Positions 19,594 through 29,593 of a stretch of 60,761 nt of DNA are shown here, piece by piece; the stretch's first letter is position 1; every line of letters begins with the position of its first letter. The position numbers and the translations under genes were made by a program. The notes beneath the pieces are model-generated. The model was not told the origin of the DNA and made no database searches. It worked only from the letters and a program-made list of their open reading frames with translations. Source of the DNA: Symsagittifera roscoffensis. Lineage: Eukaryota; Xenacoelomorpha; Acoela; Convolutidae. The stretch lies in NCBI RefSeq assembly GCF_963678635.1, contig NW_026971726.1:1-60761 (forward strand), written 5' to 3'.

Positions 19594-20175
19594 TCATGTC
19601 GATGCCCTGTCGTCTTCCCCACCAGCTTGATCTTGTTGCATGGGTTCTTTGGTTTGACGGCTTCCACCCTGTCCGTCATCTCCTTCTGACTTATCCTTGT
19701 TCGAGCTCGATGGTCCTTGTTCGTCATTGTCGGCTTCTTCCTGGAATCTCGGTATGAGCAATGTACCGGCCGATTTATCTTCATCTTCTCCATGGACCAC
19801 TTTGATTTCTTCGCAGCCGAAGGGTGCTAGGAAGGTTCTCGTCTGCAATATTCCTCCCATTTTCATCTCCTTTTTCACACTAGTCAGGATTAATGAGGCT
19901 TCAGGCAATTCGGTCCTGCCTCTCATCCTCATCGGAGCTAAGCCTAATCCCTTCCATTCCTCATCAAATCTTCCAGGCTTGGGAGTCGCAGCGTTGCTTA
20001 TTCGCCTTCTCGTCGCTTGATCCGTATATGCAAATCGTGTGTATTGTAACACGGCGGCATTTCTCCCTACAAAGTATGGATCCATCGTTCCCACGAAATT
20101 CCCTACTCTCCTTTCATTGGTTTCGAATGCTCTCAACCTAGGAGTTTGTACCACGGAGACTGCTCCGAGCAACAT
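19594..20175 (-). pseudogene. Accessory protein, segment 4 (element 2)
   Basis: 193 codons after TAG 20242-20244, same frame; open sequence starts at 20241, and the codons between (TKDWGDYKKLPE) look coding. The N-terminal half is globular-looking (FVGTMDPYFVGRNAAVLQY); the C-terminal half is low-complexity acidic/Gln/Ser/Gly. No family recognised. It ends TGA 19594-19596, with in-frame coding resuming at once. Confidence 0.6.
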
Positions 20176-20241
20176 CCTTCTTATCAGAGGGAATTCAGGG
20201 ATTGCCTCCGGCAGCTTCTTGTAATCGCCCCAGTCCTTCGT

Positions 20242-22062
20242 CTATTCTCTCACTTTGTGATATGCAGCGGTGAGACGAGGCACTCTGGTTATTTCACCAT
20301 TCGTTTTATCATAGGGTCTCAGATTCCAAAGCTTTGGAAACACCTCGATGTATCCTCTTTCTACTTCTCCCATGCGATCACGGAAGTGATCGTCAAAATT
20401 GATGACCGTCATCTCTGGCTCCGATATTTTCGCAAATAACAGATCTTCACTCATGAGCTCCCGCAATGTGTGCTGCTCACACCAGTTCAGTGTACTACCG
20501 TCCACTGCCGATATGAGGTTCAGGTGCAGCACCGACCGCCTATATGCTTCCAGCTTAACGTCAGGGAACGCAAACGTGACTGCTGGTCCATAGATCACTG
20601 TCACGAACTCCGTGACTCCTCTGATCAGCGCCAAGGGATCGGTTCTCATAGCCAAGCTCAGATCGGTTAACAGGGGCATGCCCCCAACATGTCGTCTAAT
20701 ATCTTCCTCTCTTTCAATCGTCTCGTCTTCTCCCGTTCCAAAGCGATTTTGCTGTAAGAGATATTGGATAAGAGTGTGTCTCAGGTCTCTTATCTTGTTC
20801 CACGAGTCCTTGGATTTCTTCATATCCAAGTTCCTCACTCTCTCTCTCATCTGCTCTGGACAACGTGCCAGTTTCATCAGTCCTCCCAAGTTTCCGTGGG
20901 TAATTGCAATCATTGTCAGAAGTCCGTCTAGCCGCAGGTTCTGGATTCCATCGGTGAGCAGTATCGCCGGTCCTTTCACGAAACTCTCTGCTCCGAACGT
21001 CACGAACAAGGCTATTAGTTCCACTATCGATACTTCCACTACTGCTTGGAGGATTTCTTTTATCAAGTAGTGCGAGACTTTCGGGTAAACTTTTGCCAAG
21101 AAGGACGCAGTCCATCCGGCTCCCAACCCTTCTAGCATTTCAAAGCCCTCCTGTCCCTTCACTTCCTGAGTCCAGAAGGTTTCCAGAGTAATCTGACACA
21201 TTCTGTTCACAAATTCAGCGGTCTTTTCTCCGGCATTTACCGCCAGGTTCACCTCCTTCAACAAGTAGGCATGTATCTTTGTGATCATCACGGGGCCTTG
21301 CTCAAAAGCATCTGCACCCAATGCCGCTACTCTAGGGTTCAGGTGTAGCCACTGGTTGGCTTCCGGCTTGGTTCTCAGAACCATTGCCTCCAAGTGAGCT
21401 CTCGTCTCTTCTGAATTTTTCCTCCTTGTGTCTTCACCTGCCACTTCAATCGCTCGGAACCATAAGTCGTTGGACATTGCCGCGATCGCTCGATGGTCGT
21501 CGTCTATTCCCGGTTTCAGTTTGAGTTGTCGACTGAAATTGGACAGTTCCAACCCCAGCACCTCGTCCAACACTAACATGTGTAGCGCATGGTCCTTGAG
21601 TCCTCTCATCGCGTTTGAGATATCTGACCATACTGCAGGCAGTTCAGCCTTAAGTGGCCTCAGGTTCTCCATCTCTATCATGCGATTCGGGGCTGATTTG
21701 ATCACATCATATTTCCCTTCCGAAAGTAAGGCCACAATCGCATACACAAATTTCAGTCCATCCGGGAGATGTGCATATCCCGGAGACAACGCGAATACTA
21801 CTCTCAGTGTCACTTTATTGAATGACCCCTCCTTCGTCGCGTCCACCACTTCACCCATCGACTCAAGGATATCTTTTATCGCTGGCCATACAGCGTTCTC
21901 TGCTGTTGTAGGATCTCTGAGTCTACTCAGAAAACCACTACTGTGTAGATGGTCATTGATGCCAGCAAACACAATCGTAATTGGGTTCATTTCCGTCTGC
22001 CTCTGTACCCCTATAGCCAAAGATATCGATTGCAGTAAGTCCAGGTCGACCGCTGCCAACAT
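20242..22062 (-). pseudogene. Accessory protein, segment 3: possible second SGNH-like region (element 2)
   Basis: 606 codons following TAG 22075-22077 in the same frame; four codons between stop and ATG also look coding. Near the start NPITIVFAGINDHLHS (residues 26-41) carries a GxND motif behind a hydrophobic strand, as in block III of SGNH hydrolases; the strand IMVVANSEF just before the TAG could be a decayed block I (GDS lost). If so, a degenerate second SGNH fold spans the stop. The rest is unrecognised, largely helical, conserved-looking (LVLDEVLGLELSNFSRQLK, KPGIDDDH, FDDHFRDRMGEVERGY). Absent from element 1. Confidence 0.6.
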
Positions 22063-22074
22063 TATGACGTCCGG

Positions 22075-23010
22075 CTAAAACAAAGACTTGGAGGTGTACA
22101 CGAACTCTGAATTCGCTACTACCATAATCTTGGCCTTCCTCATCTCTGCTTTGTCATAAGCGGCGAAGATGGTCTCATCTTTCTTTATCGCTGTCAATCC
22201 GCCATATCTTTGGGCATCACCATCTTGGTTCACTAGTTTTGGGTATACTCTTTCCTTCACATGACCAGGGGGTGTCGTCAGCTGCCTGAATATCTTCACG
22301 TGTTGTCCAATCGGCGCTCTCGTCGTTAGGAATCTTCCTGGTCTCTCTTCACGATTCCCCTTATCGTGATTCAGTCTCACATCTTGCAACGGTCTCGCAT
22401 TCACTGGTCCCATCGTGTTGTTAGAGGGCAGTCCCTCCAAGTCAGCAAATCTCAAGGCCGTCGTGGAGCTGAAATTTATGCTAGCGGCTATCAACCAGTC
22501 TACGCCGGTTATCGAGTACAATCTGCTGACGGATAGCGTCGCTCCATTCAGCATCCTCCTTGCATCTTCGATGAAGCTTACTCTCTGGAGATCCAGCTTC
22601 ATTAGTTCGTCTTTGTATATATGCCAGGGAGACGGTATGGGTCTTGACCACATCAACGAGCCTCTGCTCGGACGTCTCTCCTCTCGACTGGTACTTGTCT
22701 TCTCCGATCTAGTGTCCGATCTAGTGTCCGATCTAGACGTGCCGGCTGTCTCTTCGATTGGGTTGACAGGTCCTATTCTTCTCCTAGGATGGATGGTCCT
22801 CCTCTTCGGCGCTTTTCCCAACCGATCCTGTACGTCTTTCCTTTGACCTGGTTCGCTGGAGCTTTGTTGCCTGTAGTTCGTGACGGCCGGGACCGTACCC
22901 AAGCGTGTTTCCAGGCTAGGAGGCACAAAGGTGGTAATCACCGCGTCACTCACTGTTCCTTCTTCCTTCAGCACTCCTGTGTCAAAGAGTTCTGCCTCCA
23001 GCTCGTCCAA
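22075..23010 (-). pseudogene. Accessory protein, segment 2: basic Ser/Arg-rich region (element 2)
   Basis: Open from 23025 to TAG 22075-22077, same frame as neighbours; the nominal first codon is TTG, so no true start is implied. It begins with the end of the SGNH domain (RERLDELEAELFDTG helix). Then comes a disordered basic region with a 12-bp tandem duplication (GATCTAGTGTCC, 22706-22729, giving RSDTRSDT) and a more ordered part (RVSFIEDARRMLNGATLSV, WLIAASINFSSTTALRFADL) ending in a hydrophobic strand. No known family beyond the SGNH tail. Confidence 0.6.
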
Positions 23011-23025
23011 CCGCTCTCGGAATAC

Positions 23026-24732
23026 TCAATTCAACCAAGCTTGTCCTTCGATACTGTCGAAGTGAATGCCTTCCGTGGTCAGTCTGGCCTGATCCATAGC
23101 TCTCAACTCATGTTCGATGTCCATGAGGATCATTCTTCCGGCGTTCCGACTTGCGAGGTTCCTCAAGATGTTATTCCACCTGACGACTCCCTCGTTGTGC
23201 CTTCTTCCTGATGCTGTCAGTCTTCTCGTATTCATTGGCACAGTGCAAACGGTCAGTACCGCGCAATTGAATTTCTGCCAGAGGGTCGTAAGCAAACACA
23301 CCATCATTGACTCCCATAGTGCTTCCTGCTCATCTGAACCTCTGGAGATGTCATTCGTCCCAACTAAGATCATCACATTGGGAATCCTCCCTGGATTCAT
23401 CTGTTCCACCATCCGATATAATTGGGCTATCGTCGCGCCTCCAAAGGCCATCACCGTGGTGACCCACGAGGTCCTCAAATTCGACAGCACTCTGACCAAG
23501 CTGTCTCCAAGTATCAGATGAGATGTCCCGAGTGGTGGTTGCTGCAGGTTTACAGCCGGGCTCCAAGTAGCTCGGTTGAAGCAGGCCCTCGGATCTGTCT
23601 CCGGAACTCCCGTGAAATTATATTTCAATTGATTTTTCTTTTGCACGTCTATTATGCGAGACACTTTCTTCGCTGGCATCTTCCGTACTTTCCTCTCTGG
23701 GATTCTCGAGCTCCCCATGAGTGGTGTCACGTCACTTATCCCCTGTCTGATTACGGTCTGGGAGAGTCGCACTTTGCCCGTATCGTCAATCGTTCCATAG
23801 GGTGCAGTCACCCCGGAACCTGGCGCACTCTTGTTGGCGACCAGTCGTCCAGCTGTCTCTATCAGCTTCCTCACTGTCTGTTCCACGACGGGGTCACCCA
23901 AGGTGTCACTAGGATCCGGGATCGTTACTCGATTTGTCTCTACTGGGAGCCGTGTCTCCGTTGTTTGACTCATTTCTCGAGGCGTCAAGAGCTCCATCGG
24001 GGACTGCCCACGAGGAATATCCCTTGCAGGTATCACTTTCTCCACGGCCGTTGTCAACGCCATCTGCTCCGATCGCTCCTTGTATTCCTGCCTTAAGCGC
24101 TCAATCTCTTGACCCTGCTTTTTGTTGCAGTCTTCAAACAACTTTCTCCACATGTCCCGATCTTCCTCCATCTGGAGCATGCTTCTGGTCATCTCGTCCA
24201 GCTCCTTCTTCGTACTTTTCAGTTCATCGTTCATCTCATCCAGATCTTGCATGGTTTGGTTCGTCTGAACTTTCTGTCCTACTTTCGCCCTTTTTGGTGG
24301 CACAGCTGCTCTCAGTGGTGAACCAGACGAGGTCGCCTCGCTGTTCATCTCCCGATGCATTCTCGTCAACCCAGGTTTGGGCTTGGAGGGCATTGGCATC
24401 TCACCTGGATGGTAAGTCCTAGAACTTCCCAATCCAGGCTCATTCGCCAAGTCACTCCCTGAGAGAGCCCCGTTTCTCCACCTCATCACTCTCATGTTCG
24501 GGGGGTCTAGTACTCCTCTTTCTCCATATGCTGCCATCAACAGGACTTCCGTGGGGCGTTCCCCACGGTTGTCGTGCCCCAAGATGATGATCAGGGCGGT
24601 CAGCAACATGACTACCTCTGGGTCCTCCAGAGCGAAGTCTCGATCGATCAGCCGACGATAGATCGCATCTATCATCGGTCCTACATATGCCTCTGCCAGA
24701 TCCATCAATTCAGCCAAGTTGAAGTTATCCAT
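23026..24732 (-). CDS. Accessory protein, segment 1: coiled coil plus SGNH/GDSL hydrolase (element 2)
   Basis: ATG 24732, 568 codons. Residues 1-130 match the N-terminus of element 1's short accessory ORF. Residues about 155-225 form a Glu/Lys/Arg-rich coiled coil. Residues 402-568 show SGNH hydrolase blocks: LILGDSLVRVL (GDSL 409-412, nucleophile Ser 411), AFGGATI (oxyanion Gly, block II), LVGTND (458-461, block III Asn), and TTEGIHFD (ExxH, His 557, block V). Such folds are esterases, lipases or acyl hydrolases; the substrate is unknown. The ORF ends at TGA 23026-23028 directly after AWLN, but the closing helix of the domain continues in frame, so the stop looks secondary. Confidence 0.8.
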   Translation of the reverse strand: MDNFNLAELMDLAEAYVGPMIDAIYRRLIDRDFALEDPEVVMLLTALIIILGHDNRGERPTEVLLMAAYGERGVLDPPNMRVMRWRNGALSGSDLANEPGLGSSRTYHPGEMPMPSKPKPGLTRMHREMNSEATSSGSPLRAAVPPKRAKVGQKVQTNQTMQDLDEMNDELKSTKKELDEMTRSMLQMEEDRDMWRKLFEDCNKKQGQEIERLRQEYKERSEQMALTTAVEKVIPARDIPRGQSPMELLTPREMSQTTETRLPVETNRVTIPDPSDTLGDPVVEQTVRKLIETAGRLVANKSAPGSGVTAPYGTIDDTGKVRLSQTVIRQGISDVTPLMGSSRIPERKVRKMPAKKVSRIIDVQKKNQLKYNFTGVPETDPRACFNRATWSPAVNLQQPPLGTSHLILGDSLVRVLSNLRTSWVTTVMAFGGATIAQLYRMVEQMNPGRIPNVMILVGTNDISRGSDEQEALWESMMVCLLTTLWQKFNCAVLTVCTVPMNTRRLTASGRRHNEGVVRWNNILRNLASRNAGRMILMDIEHELRAMDQARLTTEGIHFDSIEGQAWLN

Positions 24733-25129
24733 TCTATTCTTTCAAGTTTGATTTGATTCGATTCGATTCCAAGGTTTCGACTCAAGTGAGTAATTAAATG
24801 ATCAATCAAGATCTAGAAAAGAAGTCACAAATATCACACTTGTCAGTTTCACCTTAACATATATCGTTAAAATTTGCTTAAAAACAATTCAGATAAAAAG
24901 ATATTTATCCTAAAAGTTTATTAAAATCAATTGGTCTCTAAAATTTTGGAATTCGACCTAAGATTGGACAGTCCAAACTTTGGATCTATTCCTAAGATCG
25001 TCATTCAGTTGTTTATGGTCACTAACCCCTACTTACCCATGATCTTAATAACCTAACACATAACATAACATAATATAACACATATTACATACAACTTAGT
25101 CTTTGGCCTAACACCCTCTCGCACATCAC
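24733..25129 (-). other. Spacer between macrodomain and accessory frame (element 2)
   Basis: About 400 bp, AT-rich, with repeated ACATAACATAATATAAC-like strings (25058-25090) and no ORF. It is the counterpart of 12280-12773 in element 1, though the sequences do not align by eye. Confidence 0.5.
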
Positions 25130-25822
25130 TCAGCCTATACTTAAGTAATATTTCTTATGTAGATATACTTGTATGTTCGTATCAGAGTATATCACGTGTA
25201 CAAGCGCGTACAGTTCCCGAGGATGCAGTCTTCCTCTGTTTGGATCGTACACTGGAAGCGAGAGCTCCTTCACGTCCATTTCCACAAGGAAGTCCCTCAG
25301 CCTCGTCAAGGACAAGACTAGGTTCTCTGGGTCCACGTGCTGCTTCTCCGTCGCCCTCGTTACCAAGAAGCATAGGTATTTTCCCGGTATCTGCGACGCC
25401 GCCGGAGGTAAGGCTGCTACGCCCCCTACTCCTGGTCGTTGCTTCCACAGGAACTCTATGTTTTTATATTCTCTCCTAAAATCTGCCGCTAACGTTGTCC
25501 TAAAACTCATGTCTGCCGTGATTGCTATCGCACATGTTCTATTTGTGAGTATGAAATCACTGTCTGTTAGTATTATGTTACTTGAAAATTCATTTGGTAA
25601 GTTAAAATATGACTCAACTACCCTGCCTATGTCAGGTTTCTTAGGCTCTTCACCTGTTTCTGCTTCTAAGTCTTCTGTTTCTCTTGCTATTCTTAATTTT
25701 TTTATTATCACATTTTCAGTGTGGGTAAGTCCTACCCCCACTACCCGGACAAAAATGTCCATCGACGTCCCCGTCGATCGCATACCGGGTATCAAGTCGA
25801 GGTTAGAAGCTGGAATGAGTAG
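25130..25822 (-). pseudogene. pol: TARG1-like macrodomain segment (element 2)
   Basis: Open from 25822; the nominal start at 25795 is not an ATG. Aligned end to end with the last 215 residues of element 1's 10675-12279 product. Macrodomain features: TDSDFILTNRTCAIAITADM, ADFRREY, GKYLCFLVTR, LTRLRDFLVEMDVKELSLP, DTNIQVYL, ending in KKYYLSIG. The loop corresponding to GCGLDGL of OARD1/TARG1 reads YDPNRGRL, the same departure as in element 1. In-frame TGA 25823-25825 and TAA 25976-25978 cut it from pol; the stretch between them still encodes the NLRVLEWL motif seen in element 1, so the fusion is ancestral. Confidence 0.75.
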
Positions 25823-25975
25823 TCATCTTTCCTGGGCAGCCCAGGAAGGATCATCTCGTTCGGTCTTGATGTATTTCATGCTTTCACGATCCACGTCTTG
25901 AATCGTGACGCTGGTCTCCTCAGGATCCGAGGTCGTTTCATTCAGCCACTCTAAGACACGCAGGTTCGTCAAGTC

Positions 25976-28900
25976 TTATTCGTATGACTGCTGTTGCTTG
26001 TCGTCGAATTCTACCTCGGGTTTTGACCAGTCGTCAACCCACTCATCGTCGTAATCATCGACTATGTCAATGTCTTGTGACACAGTTATTTCCTCTAGAC
26101 CCACTACTTCCTCCACTATCTTCTTCAAATCTATCCTATCCACTACAAAGTCGTCACCGTAAGGATTGTATTTCTTTCTTGGTCTCATCCCGTCCTTCTG
26201 ACGAGTCTGTATCGTGAACGGAAGATCCGGTTCCAAGTTCTTGGGAACCTCTATCTGTTCGGGATCCTGCCAATCTTCCTCTGCGTAGGGTAATGTTTCA
26301 TCGTCCGCTTCGATCTGCTCGTTTGGATCCAGGTCCAGCGGTGTATCCGTACCTTCCTCTACGACTTCGTTTCCATCGTTCTTCTCCCTGGTGCCCTTTT
26401 CATTGACCTCACAAGCAGGATCCATCATTAGATAATCCGCTTCTTCCATGTATGCAGGTATACACCAGTCTTCTGTCGATGGATTGTTTGGCTTGATGTT
26501 CTCGTAGTGGGCGGCTCGGCCAGTACTCAGTCTATAAAAGCGTCCCTCCTGGTGCACCTCTGTAATCATGAAGGGTCCCCTCCACTTTTTTAGGAGCTTT
26601 TTCGTCCCTTTCGGTGGTATAACGTTCTGAAATACCCATACGTAGTCTCCCACCGAGTAAGCCTTTGCACCAGCTGCTTTCTTGTCGAATCTTTTCCTCT
26701 GCCTTGCCTGTGCCTGCTGAGTATTTCGTCTACACAAATCGTTCAACTCCTGTTGGCGTCTGATCACATCCCTCACGTAGACTTGTGGGGACGTTTTCTT
26801 TCCCTCATACTCTGGGTAGAAGAAGGTTAATGGTAATGAATTTTCGTGTCCAGTTGTCATCATGTGTGGACTGACTCCGGTGGTGGAGTGTTGCGTGCTG
26901 TTATATGCTCCCATCACCTGTGGAAGGTATCTGTCCCAATCGGTCATGTACCTGGAACAAAATACTCTCAGCATCGACACTAACGTCCTATTCTGTCTTT
27001 CCACTAAGCCGTTCGTCTGAGGGTGGTACGTCCAGGAGTGAGCTTGAGCGACCTGTGAGCGTCTCATTAGCTCTTTCGTAAGCTCTCCTACCAAAGCTGT
27101 TCCATTATCCGATTGAAACGTCATCGGACAATCGTGTCTTGCTATCCACGTATTGATCAGGTGGTCGCATGTCTCTTCCGCCGAGGCAGTTATGCAGGGC
27201 ACGGCCTCTGCATACTTCGTAAAATGATCTATCATGACCAGCACCTGATTATAACCATTGTCTGTCATGCATATCTTTTGGTGATCTATTTGCACCACCT
27301 CGTTGAATTCAGACGACTCGATCGATTGTAAAGGAAATCGCAACTTCCTTGGATCCTTGACCTGTTGGCATGACAGACATGCTGTTACCCATTTCTCGCA
27401 TGCCTTTCTCATCCCAGGCCACTCAAAGCGCTTCAGGATCCTCTGATATACTTTGTCGATCCCCTGATGGCCCATCTGATCATGTGACCTGAATAATAGT
27501 TCTGTCTGATAGAGTTGCGGTAACACTATCGCGTTATACTTGTATAGGAATCTGTCTTCTTCTCTTCTCTTACAAGCCACAATCCCGTCTTTGTTCAAAT
27601 ATAACCTCCCTTCCTTCTGCATGAAGTATTGTCTCAGGATGCGATAACTATCTTCCTCGAGGTCCCCTTTATCCGGCGAACCATTCTCGATCCACCTTTT
27701 CAGGTTGCTTGTCATGCGATCATTTCTCTGCGCCCTTAGAAGGTCCGAGAGTCGGTATCTCGCCTTTAAGTACGTCTTCATGGCCCTCATCTGACTATTC
27801 AGCTCGTTGGGCTGGTGTGTGTCTTCCTCCATCTTAGCGCACCAAATCTTCGCCAACGGCTGTGTTTCTTGTTTAAACGGCTGAAGATCAGTCCTGACTA
27901 CCTCTTTCTGTGGCAGCAGGCTTATCGAGCGTTTCGATACCGCTATTGTCTCCAAGTCATCCGCTGCGTTGTCAAAGACTCTTTCGCTTGGTATTAGGTA
28001 GCGATCACTATCAGGATCCTGGTACACCTCTCTGTCCAGGTCCCTTGCCCGAGTTTCCACTAGTAGCGTGTATATCGCTAGTTCTGACAGTTCTGATCCC
28101 GAACTCGAGTTCCTGTCTGAATAGGTGTCCATTCCTGAGTTTCGGGAATCATCATCCGTCGAAGAGGTTGTGCTGGAGACTGCACGCTCCTCCACATCAT
28201 GTCTGTGTCTTCTTCGCATCCATCTGAACTCCCCGGACAAAACCTTGTTCTCTAGGTCCTGTTTCTCATCAGGAATTTTCTCGTCTATCTCAGACTCCCC
28301 GGACAAATTTTCTTGTCCCGGGTGTTGATCTTGTGATCGCTGGTTCTTTTCATCATTCGTCTCCCCGGACAAATAGTCTTGCAGCAGATTTTGTTCTACC
28401 TTTTTACCTTCCTTATCCTGGTCCACGAAGGGGACGGTTTTCTTTCGCTTGCTGCTCCCCTGTTCTTTCTGTCCGTAAGAAGTACTGGTTAAAATCTCTT
28501 GGGGTATTGAGGATACTAGTTGCTGAACTATCGTCCTACAATCCCTCTCGTTCTCTTCGTGCTGTCGTCTGGACGGCATGATCTTCACCTTCTCACTAAC
28601 TGTTAGCGATGCCACTGCTGCTGTCCACTCGGGGTCATATCTGGTCACTTCTCTTTCTAACAATCCACCCAGCATCCGCATCACTTGCGGTGTGACTTGC
28701 ACCGTTTTATCCAATAATGAGAGGCTGTTTATGTTCATGCGAGAGAGTTCTTGCTGGACCAGGTTCGAGCGCAGCAAAAGATCCAAGGGGACTGGGTCCT
28801 CCTTGGATAGGATCTTTATCTCGGCTGCTTTCTCTACAGGTAACTCAGGGTGCCCTGGAATTGGATGTCCTGACTTATCCAACCATCTCGTTAAGGGAAG

Positions 28901-29593
28901 CGCTTCATAAGTTTCTTTGTCCAGAAACGAGAATCCCTCCTTTATTTCCGCCTGATTGGCCTGCTTCTGTTCCAATCTTTCATAAAACTCAGTTTTCTTG
29001 CTGAGGCTGTCAGCATTCTGGTGTTTATCACTCATCCTATGTTCGATTATCATATGGTAGCCATCCAATCTGACTATCCATCTACCAATATAACTCTGAT
29101 CCATCGAGTAGGTTTTCAACCAGGATAACGCTCTGTTCTCCACGCGTAACTTGAAGGGAGCGCTCCCCAAGTATGCACGGTACTTTTCCACGAAGGTGAC
29201 TACTGCAAACATTTCTGCTTTTGGTGCGCCATATTTCATCTCTGTGTCACTCAAGACCCAGCTGCCGTATGCAATGGGACGGAGAACTGTTCTTCCGTTC
29301 CATTCTTGCTCTTGATGCAAGATTCCTGAGATGGCTACCACCGATGCGTCTGTGTCGAGAACATACATGCCCTTTTCTGTAGGCATGCCCAGCACTGGCG
29401 CTTCGCACAGTTCCCGCTTTATGTTTTCGAAAGCAACCTGTGCCTCATCGTTCCATCCGAACTTTTTCCCCTTGTTGCGCATCAGCTTCTGCATCGGATA
29501 CACCTTGTCCGCATATCCTTTTATGAATTCTCGGTAGTAATTGGCAAACCCTAGGAAGCTCAGCAGCTGTGTGTCCGTCTGGGGGCCTTCCAT
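25976..29593 (-). CDS. pol: RT connection, RNase H and integrase (element 2)
   Basis: 1205 codons, starting just after a frameshift in RT (nominal start is not a true initiator). Order: LLSFLGFANYYREF (end of RT), RNase H (DTDAS, Asp 82; Glu 127 in APKAEMF; RVENRAL at about 150-156, where element 1 has the catalytic Asp, RVDNRAL). A long acidic linker follows, then integrase: HHCC (HDQMGH...CLSCQQ), core VQIDHQ, FQSDNG, GLVERQNRTL, and the GPY/F-type tail KKWRGPFMITEV near residue 1005, then an acidic C-terminus. The Asp-to-Glu change may impair RNase H. TAA 25976-25978 ends it; homology to element 1 continues in frame. Confidence 0.9.
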   Translation of the reverse strand: MEGPQTDTQLLSFLGFANYYREFIKGYADKVYPMQKLMRNKGKKFGWNDEAQVAFENIKRELCEAPVLGMPTEKGMYVLDTDASVVAISGILHQEQEWNGRTVLRPIAYGSWVLSDTEMKYGAPKAEMFAVVTFVEKYRAYLGSAPFKLRVENRALSWLKTYSMDQSYIGRWIVRLDGYHMIIEHRMSDKHQNADSLSKKTEFYERLEQKQANQAEIKEGFSFLDKETYEALPLTRWLDKSGHPIPGHPELPVEKAAEIKILSKEDPVPLDLLLRSNLVQQELSRMNINSLSLLDKTVQVTPQVMRMLGGLLEREVTRYDPEWTAAVASLTVSEKVKIMPSRRQHEENERDCRTIVQQLVSSIPQEILTSTSYGQKEQGSSKRKKTVPFVDQDKEGKKVEQNLLQDYLSGETNDEKNQRSQDQHPGQENLSGESEIDEKIPDEKQDLENKVLSGEFRWMRRRHRHDVEERAVSSTTSSTDDDSRNSGMDTYSDRNSSSGSELSELAIYTLLVETRARDLDREVYQDPDSDRYLIPSERVFDNAADDLETIAVSKRSISLLPQKEVVRTDLQPFKQETQPLAKIWCAKMEEDTHQPNELNSQMRAMKTYLKARYRLSDLLRAQRNDRMTSNLKRWIENGSPDKGDLEEDSYRILRQYFMQKEGRLYLNKDGIVACKRREEDRFLYKYNAIVLPQLYQTELLFRSHDQMGHQGIDKVYQRILKRFEWPGMRKACEKWVTACLSCQQVKDPRKLRFPLQSIESSEFNEVVQIDHQKICMTDNGYNQVLVMIDHFTKYAEAVPCITASAEETCDHLINTWIARHDCPMTFQSDNGTALVGELTKELMRRSQVAQAHSWTYHPQTNGLVERQNRTLVSMLRVFCSRYMTDWDRYLPQVMGAYNSTQHSTTGVSPHMMTTGHENSLPLTFFYPEYEGKKTSPQVYVRDVIRRQQELNDLCRRNTQQAQARQRKRFDKKAAGAKAYSVGDYVWVFQNVIPPKGTKKLLKKWRGPFMITEVHQEGRFYRLSTGRAAHYENIKPNNPSTEDWCIPAYMEEADYLMMDPACEVNEKGTREKNDGNEVVEEGTDTPLDLDPNEQIEADDETLPYAEEDWQDPEQIEVPKNLEPDLPFTIQTRQKDGMRPRKKYNPYGDDFVVDRIDLKKIVEEVVGLEEITVSQDIDIVDDYDDEWVDDWSKPEVEFDDKQQQSYE

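Noticed and set aside
15779-24732. An envelope gene downstream of pol
   Set aside because: No signal peptide, no convincing transmembrane anchor, no glycoprotein-like Cys pattern; charged, helical and SGNH-like content instead.
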